In this document: positions 8,926 to 18,193 of the stretch, piece after piece
Numbering within the stretch: position 1 is the first letter of the stretch
How the letters are laid out: the number at the start of each line of letters is the position of its first letter
DNA from: Corticicoccus populi
GTDB lineage: Bacteria > Bacillota > Bacilli > Staphylococcales > Salinicoccaceae
Length of the DNA: 64,000 bases
Reading direction: 5' to 3'
Assembly: GCF_042686195.1 (NCBI RefSeq)
Contig: NZ_JBHUOQ010000001.1
Span: forward strand, 868,001-932,000
Made by a program: the position numbers and the translations under genes
Notes under the pieces: generated by a model
Seen by the model: the letters and a program-made list of their open reading frames with translations, nothing else
The model's database searches: none
Told to the model about the DNA's origin: nothing

Positions 8926-9206
8926 CGTTTTGGAATATCCTCTCTATAAATCAGGCGGATGATTTCATCATATACAGACACCAATGATTCGGGATCTCTG
9001 CCGAGTTTTTTTTCAAGTACTTTTTTATTTCTTGCATTTTCAACTTTCTGCAAGTCCTTTACCACATAACTGCCGCGTCCGTTTTTCTTACCGGTAGGGT
9101 CGACAAATATTTCGCCTTCCTTAGTTACGACAATTCGGATTAAGTCTTTTTTAGGATGCATTTCATTGGTTAAAATGCATTTCCTAAGTGGAATTTTTTT
9201 AGCCAA
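8922..9206 (-). CDS. rnpM: RnpM (YlxR, DUF448) RNase P modulator
   Basis: A 94-residue DUF448/YlxR-family basic protein. The signature KKIPLRKCILTNEM followed by KKDLIRIV and GRGSYV is present. In Bacillus this protein binds the RNase P RNA and tempers its activity, a role I infer by family membership. It starts after nusA (14 bases) and overlaps ylxQ, its conserved neighbours. Length matches the family. Confidence 0.93.
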   Translation of the reverse strand: MAKKIPLRKCILTNEMHPKKDLIRIVVTKEGEIFVDPTGKKNGRGSYVVKDLQKVENARNKKVLEKKLGRDPESLVSVYDEIIRLIYREDIPKR

Positions 9207-9220
9207 GTTTAATCACCTGC

Positions 9221-10279
9221 TCATTCTTCTTCAATAATGCCCTCTTCAGCTGCATCTGAAGCAGACTTAATATCAATCTTCCAGCCGGTTAACTTCGCAG
9301 CAAGACGCGCATTTTGACCGCGTTTACCGATTGCAAGAGACAGCTGGTTATCCGGTACAATCACTACTGTCGACTGGTTTTCTTCATCAACAATAACATC
9401 AACAACTTGAGAAGGACTCAGCGCATTTTTAACAAACACTTTAGGATCCTTATCCCAAAGAACAATGTCGATTTTCTCGCCGGACAATTCATTCACAATT
9501 GCTTCAACACGAGCACCTCTTGCACCGACACATGAACCGACAGCATCAACATCGCTGTTTTCTGCATGCACACTGATTTTTGAACGTTCGCCTGCTTCTC
9601 TGGCAACACTCATCACTTCAACAGTACCGTCGTAAATTTCAGGTACTTCCTTTTCAAATAAACGTTTTAACAAATTCGGATGTGTACGTGATACAAAAAT
9701 CTGTGGTCCTTTTGTTGTCTGCTCAACTTTATTGACATATACTTTAATCCGTTCATTCGGTGTATATGTTTCGTTCGGCATACGTTCAGATTCAGACAAG
9801 ACAGCATCTGTACGTCCGAGTTGAATATAAACAAAACGATGGTCGACACGGTCAATCAGACCTGTCATCACTTCGTCTTCCTTATTAATGAACTCATCAT
9901 ACAAAATACCCCGTTCTGCGTCACGTAAACGCTGCATTACTGCCTGTTTCGCTGCCTGTGCACCGACACGGTTGAAATCTTTAGGTGTCACATCTTCATC
10001 AAACGGGTCACCGATTTCATAAGCAGGGTTTGTCATACGTGCAGACTCAAGGTCGATTTCAGCTGTTGAATCTTCTACTTCCTCCACAACATCCTTGCGT
10101 GAAATCACCCGGTATGTGCCGCTTTCAACATTCAAGTCCACGCGGACATTTTTATGCTGCGTATAATTCTTTTTATATGCTGTAATCAGTGCCGCTTCAA
10201 GCGTTTCAAAGAGCACCTCTCTCGGAATGCTTTTTTCCTTTTCTAAATAGTCAATCGCATTCAATAGTTCCTGATTCAC
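9221..10279 (-). CDS. nusA: Transcription termination/antitermination factor NusA
   Basis: A 352-residue RNA-polymerase-binding factor that promotes pausing and intrinsic termination. Order: N-terminal polymerase-binding domain (LEKEKSIPREVLFETLEAAL), S1 domain (GLIDRVDHRFVYIQLG), then two KH domains (GSCVGARGARVEAI and AIGKRGQNARLAA). It ends in a short acidic tail with no AR repeats, as in Firmicutes. It is somewhat shorter than the staphylococcal protein, mainly at the tail. The start is GTG at 10279, nine bases from GGGAGG. It sits second after rimP, and an attenuator-like hairpin upstream suggests it may control its own operon. Confidence 0.97.
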   Translation of the reverse strand: MNQELLNAIDYLEKEKSIPREVLFETLEAALITAYKKNYTQHKNVRVDLNVESGTYRVISRKDVVEEVEDSTAEIDLESARMTNPAYEIGDPFDEDVTPKDFNRVGAQAAKQAVMQRLRDAERGILYDEFINKEDEVMTGLIDRVDHRFVYIQLGRTDAVLSESERMPNETYTPNERIKVYVNKVEQTTKGPQIFVSRTHPNLLKRLFEKEVPEIYDGTVEVMSVAREAGERSKISVHAENSDVDAVGSCVGARGARVEAIVNELSGEKIDIVLWDKDPKVFVKNALSPSQVVDVIVDEENQSTVVIVPDNQLSLAIGKRGQNARLAAKLTGWKIDIKSASDAAEEGIIEEE

Positions 10280-10295
10280 TTTTTAATTCCTCCCA

Positions 10296-10763
10296 TCATA
10301 ATAAAACAGCTTTTCTTATTGTTGCAATCTTATCTCTGTCTACAGTCACTGTTTTCTTTCGTGTTTTATCTTTGTACTCAATTGTGACAGTGCCTCCGTC
10401 ATAAGACGTCAATATGCCTGTCCATTCCTTCATTCCGTTAATCTGCTGGTATGTTTTCACATAAATACCGTTATTCAGTGTCATTTCTAAATCATCATCA
10501 TCTTTAATCGGTCTTTCCGCTCCAGGCGATGACACATCTAAAAAGTATGCCCCTTGAATGATATCCCATTCATCCAGCTTTTCACTTAAAACTTCACTTG
10601 CAGCAGCACAGTCCTCTAAAGAAATACCGCCTTTTTTATCCAGGTAAAGCCTCAGGAAATAATCAGGACCTTCTTTGACATAATTGACTTCAATCAATTT
10701 AAAGTTAAGTGTTTCAATGATTGGTTTCACATGGTCAAATACTTTTTGCTCTGTGTGATTCAC
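10296..10763 (-). CDS. rimP: Ribosome maturation factor RimP
   Basis: A 155-residue factor for 30S assembly. The N-terminal alpha/beta domain (VKPIIETLNFKLIEVNYVKEG, then LRLYLDKKGGISLEDC) and the signature YFLDVSSPGAERPI are clear, and a C-terminal SH3-like barrel follows. The start codon is GTG at 10763, ten bases from AAGGAGG. It is the first gene of rimP-nusA-rnpM-ylxQ-infB-rbfA. A promoter and a hairpin lie in the 120-base gap to polC, so the whole translation operon starts here. Confidence 0.96.
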   Translation of the reverse strand: MNHTEQKVFDHVKPIIETLNFKLIEVNYVKEGPDYFLRLYLDKKGGISLEDCAAASEVLSEKLDEWDIIQGAYFLDVSSPGAERPIKDDDDLEMTLNNGIYVKTYQQINGMKEWTGILTSYDGGTVTIEYKDKTRKKTVTVDRDKIATIRKAVLL

Positions 10764-10793
10764 TTTAAAATCGCCTCCTTATAAACGTAAGAA

Positions 10794-10815
10794 AAGAACG
10801 GGTAACCCCGTTCTT
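10794..10815 (-). terminator. Weak terminator / attenuator ahead of rimP-nusA
   Basis: Hairpin AAGAACGGG/CCCGTTCTT around a GTTA loop, about nine pairs (10795-10802 with 10807-10814 and flanking A:T), followed by the broken T tract TTCTTACG. It lies between the rimP promoter and the rimP start, so it must be passed by every transcript of the operon. It may also end polC transcripts. The poor T tract would suit a NusA-dependent site. Confidence 0.6.
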
Positions 10816-10848
10816 CTCCTCGCTTCTCTGAGTATTAATATCAAAGTA

Positions 10849-10877
10849 ATTATAACATAACAAAAATTGTCATGCAA
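10849..10877 (-). promoter_or_regulatory. Promoter of rimP-nusA-infB operon
   Basis: TTGCAT (10872-10877), 17 bases, TATAAT (10849-10854), with a TG one base ahead of the -10 (extended -10). It starts directly after the polC stop codon. Confidence 0.7.
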
Positions 10878-10884
10878 ATGAATC

Positions 10885-13800
10885 TTAAATGTCAAAAATC
10901 GATAACTGCGCCTTATCCGGAAGATGATCCAGAGATCCAAGTGCTGTCATATAATCGATAATTTTCTGGGATACCCCGGCACGTTTATTCAAATCTTCTT
11001 TGGAAATAAACGGTTCTGTCACCCGGGTGTCGACGATTCTCTGTGCAACACTTGCACCGAGTCCCGGTACTGCGATAAACGGCGGAATCAATGAGTCGCC
11101 TTCAATCTTAAATTCAAAAGCGTCGGATTTTTCAACATTGACCGGTGCCATTTTATAACCGCGGTGGGCCATTTCATTCACAATTTCCAATACAACAAGT
11201 GTATCTTTCTCTTTCTTTGATAAATCATGAAACATACTGTTCATTTCTTTTACTTTATGACGGATGGTTGATTTATCTTTCACCATCGTCAGTAAATCAA
11301 AGTCCGATGCACGGACAGTGAAATAACTCGCATAATAAAATAAAGGATGATGCACTTTAAAATATGCAATACGCACTGCCATTAATACATATGCTGCGGC
11401 GTGCGCTTTCGGGAACATGTACTTTATTTTCTTACATGATTCGATGTACCATCTTTCCACACCGTTCTCAATCATCGCCGCTTCATGCTCTTCTGTCAGA
11501 CCTTTACCTTTTCTCACTTTCTCCATAATGTTAAAAGCAAGTGACGGTTCAAGCCCTTTATACATCAAGGTCACCATAATATCATCCCGGCAGCCGATAA
11601 CATTTTTCAAGTCACAGGTTCCCTGGCGTATTAAGTCCTGTGCATTGCCGAGCCATACATCCGTACCGTGGGACAATCCGGATATCTGAACGAGCTCACT
11701 GAAAGTGGACGGCCTCGTGTCTTCAAGCATCTGACGGACAAACCCTGTTCCAAATTCAGGCACACCGAGTGTCCCCGTCCGGCACAGTATGTCATCTTCC
11801 TTAACTCCGAGCGATCTTGGAGAACTGAACAGCATCATCGTTTCCTTATCGTCAACCGGAATGGTTTTCGGATCAATACCGGACAAGTCCTGAAGCATAC
11901 GTATCATAGTGGGATCATCGTGTCCGAGTATATCAAGTTTCAAAATATTATCATGGATAGAGTGGAAATCAAAGTGTGTTGTTTTCCATTCGGAATCTAC
12001 TGCATCGGCCGGATACTGGATTGGTGTAAAATCAAAAATATCCATATAATCCGGCACAACAATAATCCCGCCCGGGTGCTGGCCTGTCGTACGCTTAACA
12101 CCGCTGCATCCTTTCACAAGACGGTCGACTTCAGCACCGCGCCGTGAGATTCCATGATCATTCATATATCCCTTCACATAACCGTACGCCGTCTTTTCAG
12201 CCACCGTACCGATAGTGCCGGCACGAAACACATAATCCTCCCCGAATAATTCTTTCGTGTAATTATGTGCTCTCGGCTGGTAGTCACCACTGAAGTTCAA
12301 ATCAATATCCGGTACTTTATCCCCTTTAAAACCAAGGAATGTTTCAAACGGGATATCCTGACCGTCTTTTATGAGAGCCTGCCCGCATGTTTCACATTCT
12401 TTATCCGGAAGGTCATAACCCGATGACACACTGCCGTCTGTGAAAAACTCTGTTGTTTTACAGTTTCCACATATATAATGCGGAGGCAGCGGATTTACTT
12501 CTGTAATTTCTGTCATCGTTGCGACAAAACTTGAACCGACCGATCCCCTGGAACCTACCAGGTACCCATCGTCCAAAGATTTCTTAACGAGTTTTTGACT
12601 GATTAAGTAAATAACACTGAAGCCGTTACCGATAATACTGTCGAGTTCTTTTTCCAGACGCTCAACAACAAGATTAGGAAGGTCCTCTCCGTAGATAGAC
12701 TTCGCATTATTGTAGCTGAGCTCTCTGATTTCTTCGTTGGCACCGTCAATATTCGGCGTATACAGGTCATCTTTAATCGGTTTTATATCATCAATCATTG
12801 CTGCCACTCTTTGCGGTGCATCAATAATAATTTCTCTTTTTAACTTTTCATCAAGAAAAGCAAATTCATCATACATTTCCGCTGTTGTTCTGAAATGCGC
12901 ATCCGGCAGGTTCCCTCTGCTGAGCGGATTACCCGGATTACTTTTCACGAGTATTTCACGGCACAGTTTATCAGACGGATCCAGATAATGTACATTTCCT
13001 GTCGCAACAACCGGTTTATCAAGCTCCCGGCCGAGTTTTATAATATTCATAATAATCTCTTCAAGCGTCTCTTCGCTTCTGACTATCTCCCGTTCCAGAA
13101 GACGTGAATACAGCGCTTTTGGAAACACCTCGAGATAATCATAAAACTTCGCCGCTTCTTTTGCTTCCTCGTAAGGTTTCTGCATCATTGCAGTAAATAC
13201 TTCACCCTGATCACATGCACTGCCGATTAGAATACCTTCTCTGTATGTTTCAAGGACCTGTTTTTTTATTCTCGGTGTCCGGTAAAAATGATCCGTCAGA
13301 GAATGAGATACAATCTTAAACAGGTTTTTTAACCCTTCCTGTGTCTGTACAAGAAGCGTAATGTGGGAAGGCATTGCCCTTTTATATGCGTCTTCTTTGG
13401 CAAGCTTCGTATTTATTTCCTTATGATTCGTAATACCGAGAGATTTAATCTGCTGCAGCATTTTTATAAATATATACGCAGTCGCTTCCGCATCATAAAT
13501 GGCACGGTGATGCTGTGTCAGTTCGACATTGTATTTTTTTGCGAGAATATTGAGTCCGTGCTTTTTAAAGTCCGTATTTACTGTACGCGACAATTCGAGC
13601 GTATCAATGACACCGTTTGTGTAGCTCCCAAAGCCTTCCCTCTGATAGGCCGCTTCAATAAAGCCCATATCGAATGATGCATTGTGTGCAACAAATACCG
13701 CATCACCGACCCACTCTTTGAAGTCGGTAATCACTTCGCTGATCGGCGGTGCGTCAACAAGCATATCATCAGTAATGCCGGTAATTTCTTTAATAGTTTC

Positions 13801-15165
13801 TGTCAGCGGTTCATTCGGATTACTGAAGCGTTCAAATTTATCGATGATTTCCCCGTTCTTCACTTTAACGCCCGCAAGTTCAATGATCTGGTCATATTTT
13901 GAAGACAAGCCGGTCGTCTCAACATCAAATACTACAAATTCATGTTCATCAAGAACAATATCCTGCGGCAGGTAGGCAATCTGGACACCGTCATCAACGA
14001 GGAGTCCCTCCATACCGTAGAGAATTTTAACCCCGTGTTTCTGACCCGCATAATATGCATCCGGATAAGCCTGCACATTATTATGATCTGTAACGGCAAT
14101 GGCACCGTGCCCGTATTCCTTTGCACGTGCAACATATTCTTCAATATTTTTAAGTGCATCCATCTGACTCATGGATGAATGAAGGTGCAGTTCAACACGC
14201 TTGTCATCAAACGGATCTGTTTTTTTCTTCTTCTTCACTGCAGTCAGGTTCTTGATTAATAAAACCATGTCCTTCATGAATTCATCGTATTCAACGTTAC
14301 CTTCAATAATCACCCAGTCATTCTCGCTCAATGCATCAAAGACCAAGTCATCATCCTTGTTATGCCGCGAAAACATTTTACATGCGATGGAATCTGTATA
14401 ATCCGTCAGCTTCACCGTCAGTATTTTTCTGCCCGTCCGGGTCTCTTTGACTTCTTTGTCGAAAATTAAACCTTCTATCTTAACATTGAATTCTTCATCT
14501 ATTACATTTTGAAGCGGTCTGACACCATCAAAAGTAAGCGGCTTGCCGATCTGCTTTTCAACTTTAATATCTTCATTCACTTCTCTATCCTTCAACTCTT
14601 CCTGATGAGAAATAAAGTTCTGAACGAGTTCGGTTTTTTCTTTTTTCAAACGTTCTTCAAGTTCATTTCTTAAATTTTCATCAAGTGTTGAATCGACTTC
14701 AAATGCGATTTCATCAAACGGCATGCCGTACTCAGTATAGATATCTTTTAAATTTCCGTTAATATGCTTATTGAAATGACTTTGTGCTATCTCATTCTGC
14801 ACTGAAAATATCAGTCTTCCATCCTTATAAGCCTTATCACAATTCAAAAGCTGGAACTTCACATTTTGGTTGACATTGATGGTATCAAGCATCATTTCGA
14901 GGTAGTCAATAATCCGCTGCTCATCGAATGAATCACTTGTTACAACAAGCTTTGTATCCGCAATACCTTTAAACGCTTCTTTAATATTTGCCTCCATCAA
15001 CTGACGCATACTTGACGGGATCATCCGGTCAAAATGGAGATGGAACTCAAAACGCCGTTCCTCATCAAATGACACAATTTTTTTGAGCACCCCGCTGTTG
15101 AGGTGCTCATTTAAGTTAATATCCGCTTGTTTTAATAATATTTCAAACTGTTCCTTGCCGTGCAT
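10885..15165 (-). CDS. polC: DNA polymerase III PolC-type alpha subunit
   Basis: A 1426-residue replicative polymerase with built-in proofreading. Order: N-terminal domain, OB fold (near 230-320), PHP domain (VELHLHSSMSQMDA, AVTDHNN), DEDD 3'-5' exonuclease inserted in PHP (FDVETTG near 418; HHRAIYDAEA), then PHP remainder, palm and fingers (GSRGSVGSSF, PDIDLNFSG), with a four-Cys zinc site (CGNC and CETC) and the helix-hairpin tail. Length matches staphylococcal PolC. A GTG lies three codons upstream, but AGGAG is eight bases from the ATG at 15165, so that start is taken. It follows proS by about 40 bases and is the last gene of the uppS operon. Confidence 0.98.
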   Translation of the reverse strand: MHGKEQFEILLKQADINLNEHLNSGVLKKIVSFDEERRFEFHLHFDRMIPSSMRQLMEANIKEAFKGIADTKLVVTSDSFDEQRIIDYLEMMLDTINVNQNVKFQLLNCDKAYKDGRLIFSVQNEIAQSHFNKHINGNLKDIYTEYGMPFDEIAFEVDSTLDENLRNELEERLKKEKTELVQNFISHQEELKDREVNEDIKVEKQIGKPLTFDGVRPLQNVIDEEFNVKIEGLIFDKEVKETRTGRKILTVKLTDYTDSIACKMFSRHNKDDDLVFDALSENDWVIIEGNVEYDEFMKDMVLLIKNLTAVKKKKKTDPFDDKRVELHLHSSMSQMDALKNIEEYVARAKEYGHGAIAVTDHNNVQAYPDAYYAGQKHGVKILYGMEGLLVDDGVQIAYLPQDIVLDEHEFVVFDVETTGLSSKYDQIIELAGVKVKNGEIIDKFERFSNPNEPLTETIKEITGITDDMLVDAPPISEVITDFKEWVGDAVFVAHNASFDMGFIEAAYQREGFGSYTNGVIDTLELSRTVNTDFKKHGLNILAKKYNVELTQHHRAIYDAEATAYIFIKMLQQIKSLGITNHKEINTKLAKEDAYKRAMPSHITLLVQTQEGLKNLFKIVSHSLTDHFYRTPRIKKQVLETYREGILIGSACDQGEVFTAMMQKPYEEAKEAAKFYDYLEVFPKALYSRLLEREIVRSEETLEEIIMNIIKLGRELDKPVVATGNVHYLDPSDKLCREILVKSNPGNPLSRGNLPDAHFRTTAEMYDEFAFLDEKLKREIIIDAPQRVAAMIDDIKPIKDDLYTPNIDGANEEIRELSYNNAKSIYGEDLPNLVVERLEKELDSIIGNGFSVIYLISQKLVKKSLDDGYLVGSRGSVGSSFVATMTEITEVNPLPPHYICGNCKTTEFFTDGSVSSGYDLPDKECETCGQALIKDGQDIPFETFLGFKGDKVPDIDLNFSGDYQPRAHNYTKELFGEDYVFRAGTIGTVAEKTAYGYVKGYMNDHGISRRGAEVDRLVKGCSGVKRTTGQHPGGIIVVPDYMDIFDFTPIQYPADAVDSEWKTTHFDFHSIHDNILKLDILGHDDPTMIRMLQDLSGIDPKTIPVDDKETMMLFSSPRSLGVKEDDILCRTGTLGVPEFGTGFVRQMLEDTRPSTFSELVQISGLSHGTDVWLGNAQDLIRQGTCDLKNVIGCRDDIMVTLMYKGLEPSLAFNIMEKVRKGKGLTEEHEAAMIENGVERWYIESCKKIKYMFPKAHAAAYVLMAVRIAYFKVHHPLFYYASYFTVRASDFDLLTMVKDKSTIRHKVKEMNSMFHDLSKKEKDTLVVLEIVNEMAHRGYKMAPVNVEKSDAFEFKIEGDSLIPPFIAVPGLGASVAQRIVDTRVTEPFISKEDLNKRAGVSQKIIDYMTALGSLDHLPDKAQLSIFDI

Positions 15166-15207
15166 GGTCAACACTCCTATAAAGGTGTTGTTTAATTGTA
15201 AAACAAC

Positions 15208-16893
15208 TTAATAATTTGCATTTAAGAAAGATACCAGTTCATCGACCGGAACCTCTTGTGACTCTTCTCCGCTCCGTGCCTTCACTTCAACAATACCATC
15301 TTTAATACCGCGGCCGACAACAACACGGTACGGCAGCCCGATTAAGTCGGAGTCTGCAAATTTAACACCTGCGCGCTCTTTACGGTCATCATACAGTACC
15401 TTGTATTCCTTCTTCAGTGTTTCATAAATGGCTTCAGCAGCTTCAGCGGCAGCTTTATCTTTAGGGTTCGCAGTCACAACATGAATATCAAACGGCGCCA
15501 CATTTTTCGGCCAGATAATTCCTTTGTCATCATGATGACTTTCAATAATCGCAGACAGAGTCCGTGAAATCCCGATACCGTAACAGCCCATTAATACAGG
15601 TACACTTCTGCCGTTCTCATTAAGTACATTCAAGCCCATTGCTTCTGAATATTTCGTACCCAGCTGAAACACCTGGCCGACTTCAATCCCGCGCATGAAT
15701 TTAACCGGTCCACTGCCGTCAGGAAGATATTCTCCTTCTGTAATAAAACGGAAGTCCCCGTACCCTTCAACATCAAAATCACGTTCATGATTGACATTAA
15801 TGAAATGCACATCCGTTTCATTCGCACCTGTCGGATAATCTGACATGCTTTTCACCTGATAATCCACATACACCTTAACCTTTGTATTCACAGGACCGAG
15901 ACTGCCTGGTGAAGCATTAAACTGCTCAATAATGTCCGCTTCATCCGCCAATGTCATCTCTTCGATTCCAAAATAGGATTTCACTTTAATATCGTTTAAT
16001 TCATGATCCCCCCGCAATAACAGCATAATCAGTTCATCTTCTGATTTAAGGACCATTGTTTTTGTTGTATTTTTAAGCGGTATATTTAAAAAGTCCGCGA
16101 GATCCTGACAGCTCTTAACACCAGGTGTGCTCACTTTTTCAAGTGTCTTAAACTCACCGGAAGGCTTTTCTGTTTCTACGCATGGTGCTTTTTCAATATT
16201 CGCTGCATAATCATCATCTTCAGTAAATACAATGGTATCTTCACCAATATCCGCAAGCGCCATAAACTCATGCGTGTGGCTCCCGCCGATAGCACCGGAA
16301 TCCGCTTCGACTGCACGGTAATTTAAATTCACTCTTGAAAATATTTTTGAATATGCCTGATACATATCATTATAAGTCACATCAAGTGATTCTTTATCTA
16401 CATGAAATGAGTATGCATCCTTCATGATAAATTCGCGTCCTCTTAAAAGTCCGTATCTCGGTCTTAATTCATCACGAAATTTTGTCTGAATTTGAAATAA
16501 AGTGAGCGGCAGCTTCTTATAACTTTTCAGCTCATCACGTAAAAGTGCAGTAATCATTTCTTCGTGCGTCGGGCCGAGCGCAAACTCACGGTCGTGCCGG
16601 TCATTTATTCTCATCAGTTCTTTACCATACGCCTGCCAGCGCCCGGATTCTTCCCATAGTTCCTTTGGATGCAGTACCGGCATGTGGATTTCAACACCGC
16701 CGATGCCATTCATTTCTTCACGTACAATCTGTTCAATATTATTCAAAACAAGTTTTGTAATCGGCAGGTAAGAATAAATACCACTTGCCATCTGCTTAAT
16801 CATTCCTGATTTTAACATTAAACGGTGACTTAGACTCTCCGCATCCTGTGGTGTTTCTCTTAATGTTGGTATAAACATTTGCGATTGTCTCAT
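15208..16893 (-). CDS. proS: Prolyl-tRNA synthetase
   Basis: A 561-residue class II aminoacyl-tRNA synthetase that charges tRNA-Pro, of the bacterial type with an editing insertion. Visible are motif 1 (MIKQMASGIYSYLP), motif 2 (FRDELRPRYGLLRGREFIMKD in part), an INS/YbaK-like domain near residues 230-390 that clears misacylated alanine, motif 3 (GCYGIGISR) and the anticodon-binding end (DDRKERAGVKF). The ATG at 16893 has AGGAG eight bases before it. It follows rseP by 12 bases in the uppS-cdsA-dxr-rseP-proS-polC operon. No T-box leader precedes it. Confidence 0.98.
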   Translation of the reverse strand: MRQSQMFIPTLRETPQDAESLSHRLMLKSGMIKQMASGIYSYLPITKLVLNNIEQIVREEMNGIGGVEIHMPVLHPKELWEESGRWQAYGKELMRINDRHDREFALGPTHEEMITALLRDELKSYKKLPLTLFQIQTKFRDELRPRYGLLRGREFIMKDAYSFHVDKESLDVTYNDMYQAYSKIFSRVNLNYRAVEADSGAIGGSHTHEFMALADIGEDTIVFTEDDDYAANIEKAPCVETEKPSGEFKTLEKVSTPGVKSCQDLADFLNIPLKNTTKTMVLKSEDELIMLLLRGDHELNDIKVKSYFGIEEMTLADEADIIEQFNASPGSLGPVNTKVKVYVDYQVKSMSDYPTGANETDVHFINVNHERDFDVEGYGDFRFITEGEYLPDGSGPVKFMRGIEVGQVFQLGTKYSEAMGLNVLNENGRSVPVLMGCYGIGISRTLSAIIESHHDDKGIIWPKNVAPFDIHVVTANPKDKAAAEAAEAIYETLKKEYKVLYDDRKERAGVKFADSDLIGLPYRVVVGRGIKDGIVEVKARSGEESQEVPVDELVSFLNANY

Positions 16894-16905
16894 TACAGTT
16901 CACTC

Positions 16906-18189
16906 CTATAGGAAAAATGTTTTGATGTCATTCCAAGTTACCAGTACCATAATCACCAGCAGGAATAAAACACCTAGTAATTGTATATTGATTTCAACTT
17001 TTCTGTTCAGCGGCTTTCTGAAGATTCCTTCATACAGGACAAATAAAATACGTCCGCCGTCAAGTGCCGGAATCGGCAGTAAATTCATAATACCAAGGTT
17101 AACACTCAACACTGCTGTAAAGTTGATTAATGTAATCAAGCCCTGTGCCGCCACTTCTTCGGTCACTTTATAAATTCCGACCGGCCCGTTCAGCATATCA
17201 AATGAAAACGTCCCGTCAAAAATACTGAAGAACAGCTGGCCGACCAGTTCAAAGATTAATGTACTCATTGCATAAGTCTGCTCGAGACCCCACCATATCG
17301 GTGCAACTGTACCTGTTTCCCTGTCCTGTCCGATTCCAATAATCAGCCTTTCGACGACTTCCCCGTCAGGCAGTTCATTACTCATAACTTCAGGTGTTAA
17401 TTCAAGTGTACGGTTTTCACTGTCACGTGTTGTTTCAAGAGTCAGTTCCGTATCTCCCTCACTTTGAATCACTTCCGTCATATGATCCCAGTCTCTGATT
17501 TCTGTGCCGTTGATTGAATCAATTCTATCACCGACTTCAAGGCCCGCTTCTTCTGCAGGAGAATCTTCACCAATCAGACCCGCAACAGGTTCATCGGACG
17601 GTCTGCCTTGAATGTAAAAAAGAAGTACAAATAATACAAACGCCAGCAGGAAATTAAATAACGGTCCTGCAAAAAGTGTCATAAACCTCTTCCATACTGA
17701 TTTTGATTCAAATCTTGCAGACTGCGGTGCGATTCTTTCAAGGTCGGAATTTTCAACATAATACGCTTCATCAGCGATATGATACGTAATTTCCTCCTGG
17801 TCATGAAGGCGTGTCGCAGTGACAACCATTTCCTTACTTAAATCCGAAGAAACGACCTCTACTTCTTCAATGTTTGTAAAATTGTGCTTGTCATCAAGAA
17901 GTATATGTGTAATTTCATTCTCGTTGTTTACTTTTAACTGGATCCGCATCCCTGCATTTAAGGGGTTGGTCTCCATGTCATTTGAAGCCATACGTACATA
18001 ACCGCCGACGGGCAGAAGACGTATGGTATATAATGTATCGTTATACTTATAGGAAAATATTTTCGGCCCCATGCCGATCGCAAATTCGGGGCACATAATT
18101 CCCGCTCGTTTGGCAAAGATCAAATGGCCCAGCTCATGAACTGTAACCAGCACACCAAAAACGACGATAAAAGCTAAAATGCCGGTCAT
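16906..18189 (-). CDS. rseP: RseP/RasP site-2 intramembrane zinc metalloprotease
   Basis: A 427-residue membrane protease that cuts anti-sigma factors and leftover signal peptides inside the membrane. The zinc motif HELGH is at residues 18-22 in the first membrane segment, one PDZ domain lies in the middle (AEEAGLEVGDRIDSINGTEI), and the second half-site NLLPIPALDGGR is near the end, with about four membrane segments in total. The ATG at 18189 follows GAGGTGATTAA. It lies four bases after the dxr stop, as in Bacillus, where cdsA-dxr-rseP-proS-polC is the order. Confidence 0.96.
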   Translation of the reverse strand: MTGILAFIVVFGVLVTVHELGHLIFAKRAGIMCPEFAIGMGPKIFSYKYNDTLYTIRLLPVGGYVRMASNDMETNPLNAGMRIQLKVNNENEITHILLDDKHNFTNIEEVEVVSSDLSKEMVVTATRLHDQEEITYHIADEAYYVENSDLERIAPQSARFESKSVWKRFMTLFAGPLFNFLLAFVLFVLLFYIQGRPSDEPVAGLIGEDSPAEEAGLEVGDRIDSINGTEIRDWDHMTEVIQSEGDTELTLETTRDSENRTLELTPEVMSNELPDGEVVERLIIGIGQDRETGTVAPIWWGLEQTYAMSTLIFELVGQLFFSIFDGTFSFDMLNGPVGIYKVTEEVAAQGLITLINFTAVLSVNLGIMNLLPIPALDGGRILFVLYEGIFRKPLNRKVEINIQLLGVLFLLVIMVLVTWNDIKTFFL

Positions 18190-18193
18190 TTAA

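Noticed and set aside
16894..16905. T-box riboswitch for proS
   Set aside because: proS follows rseP by 12 bases; there is no leader to hold one.
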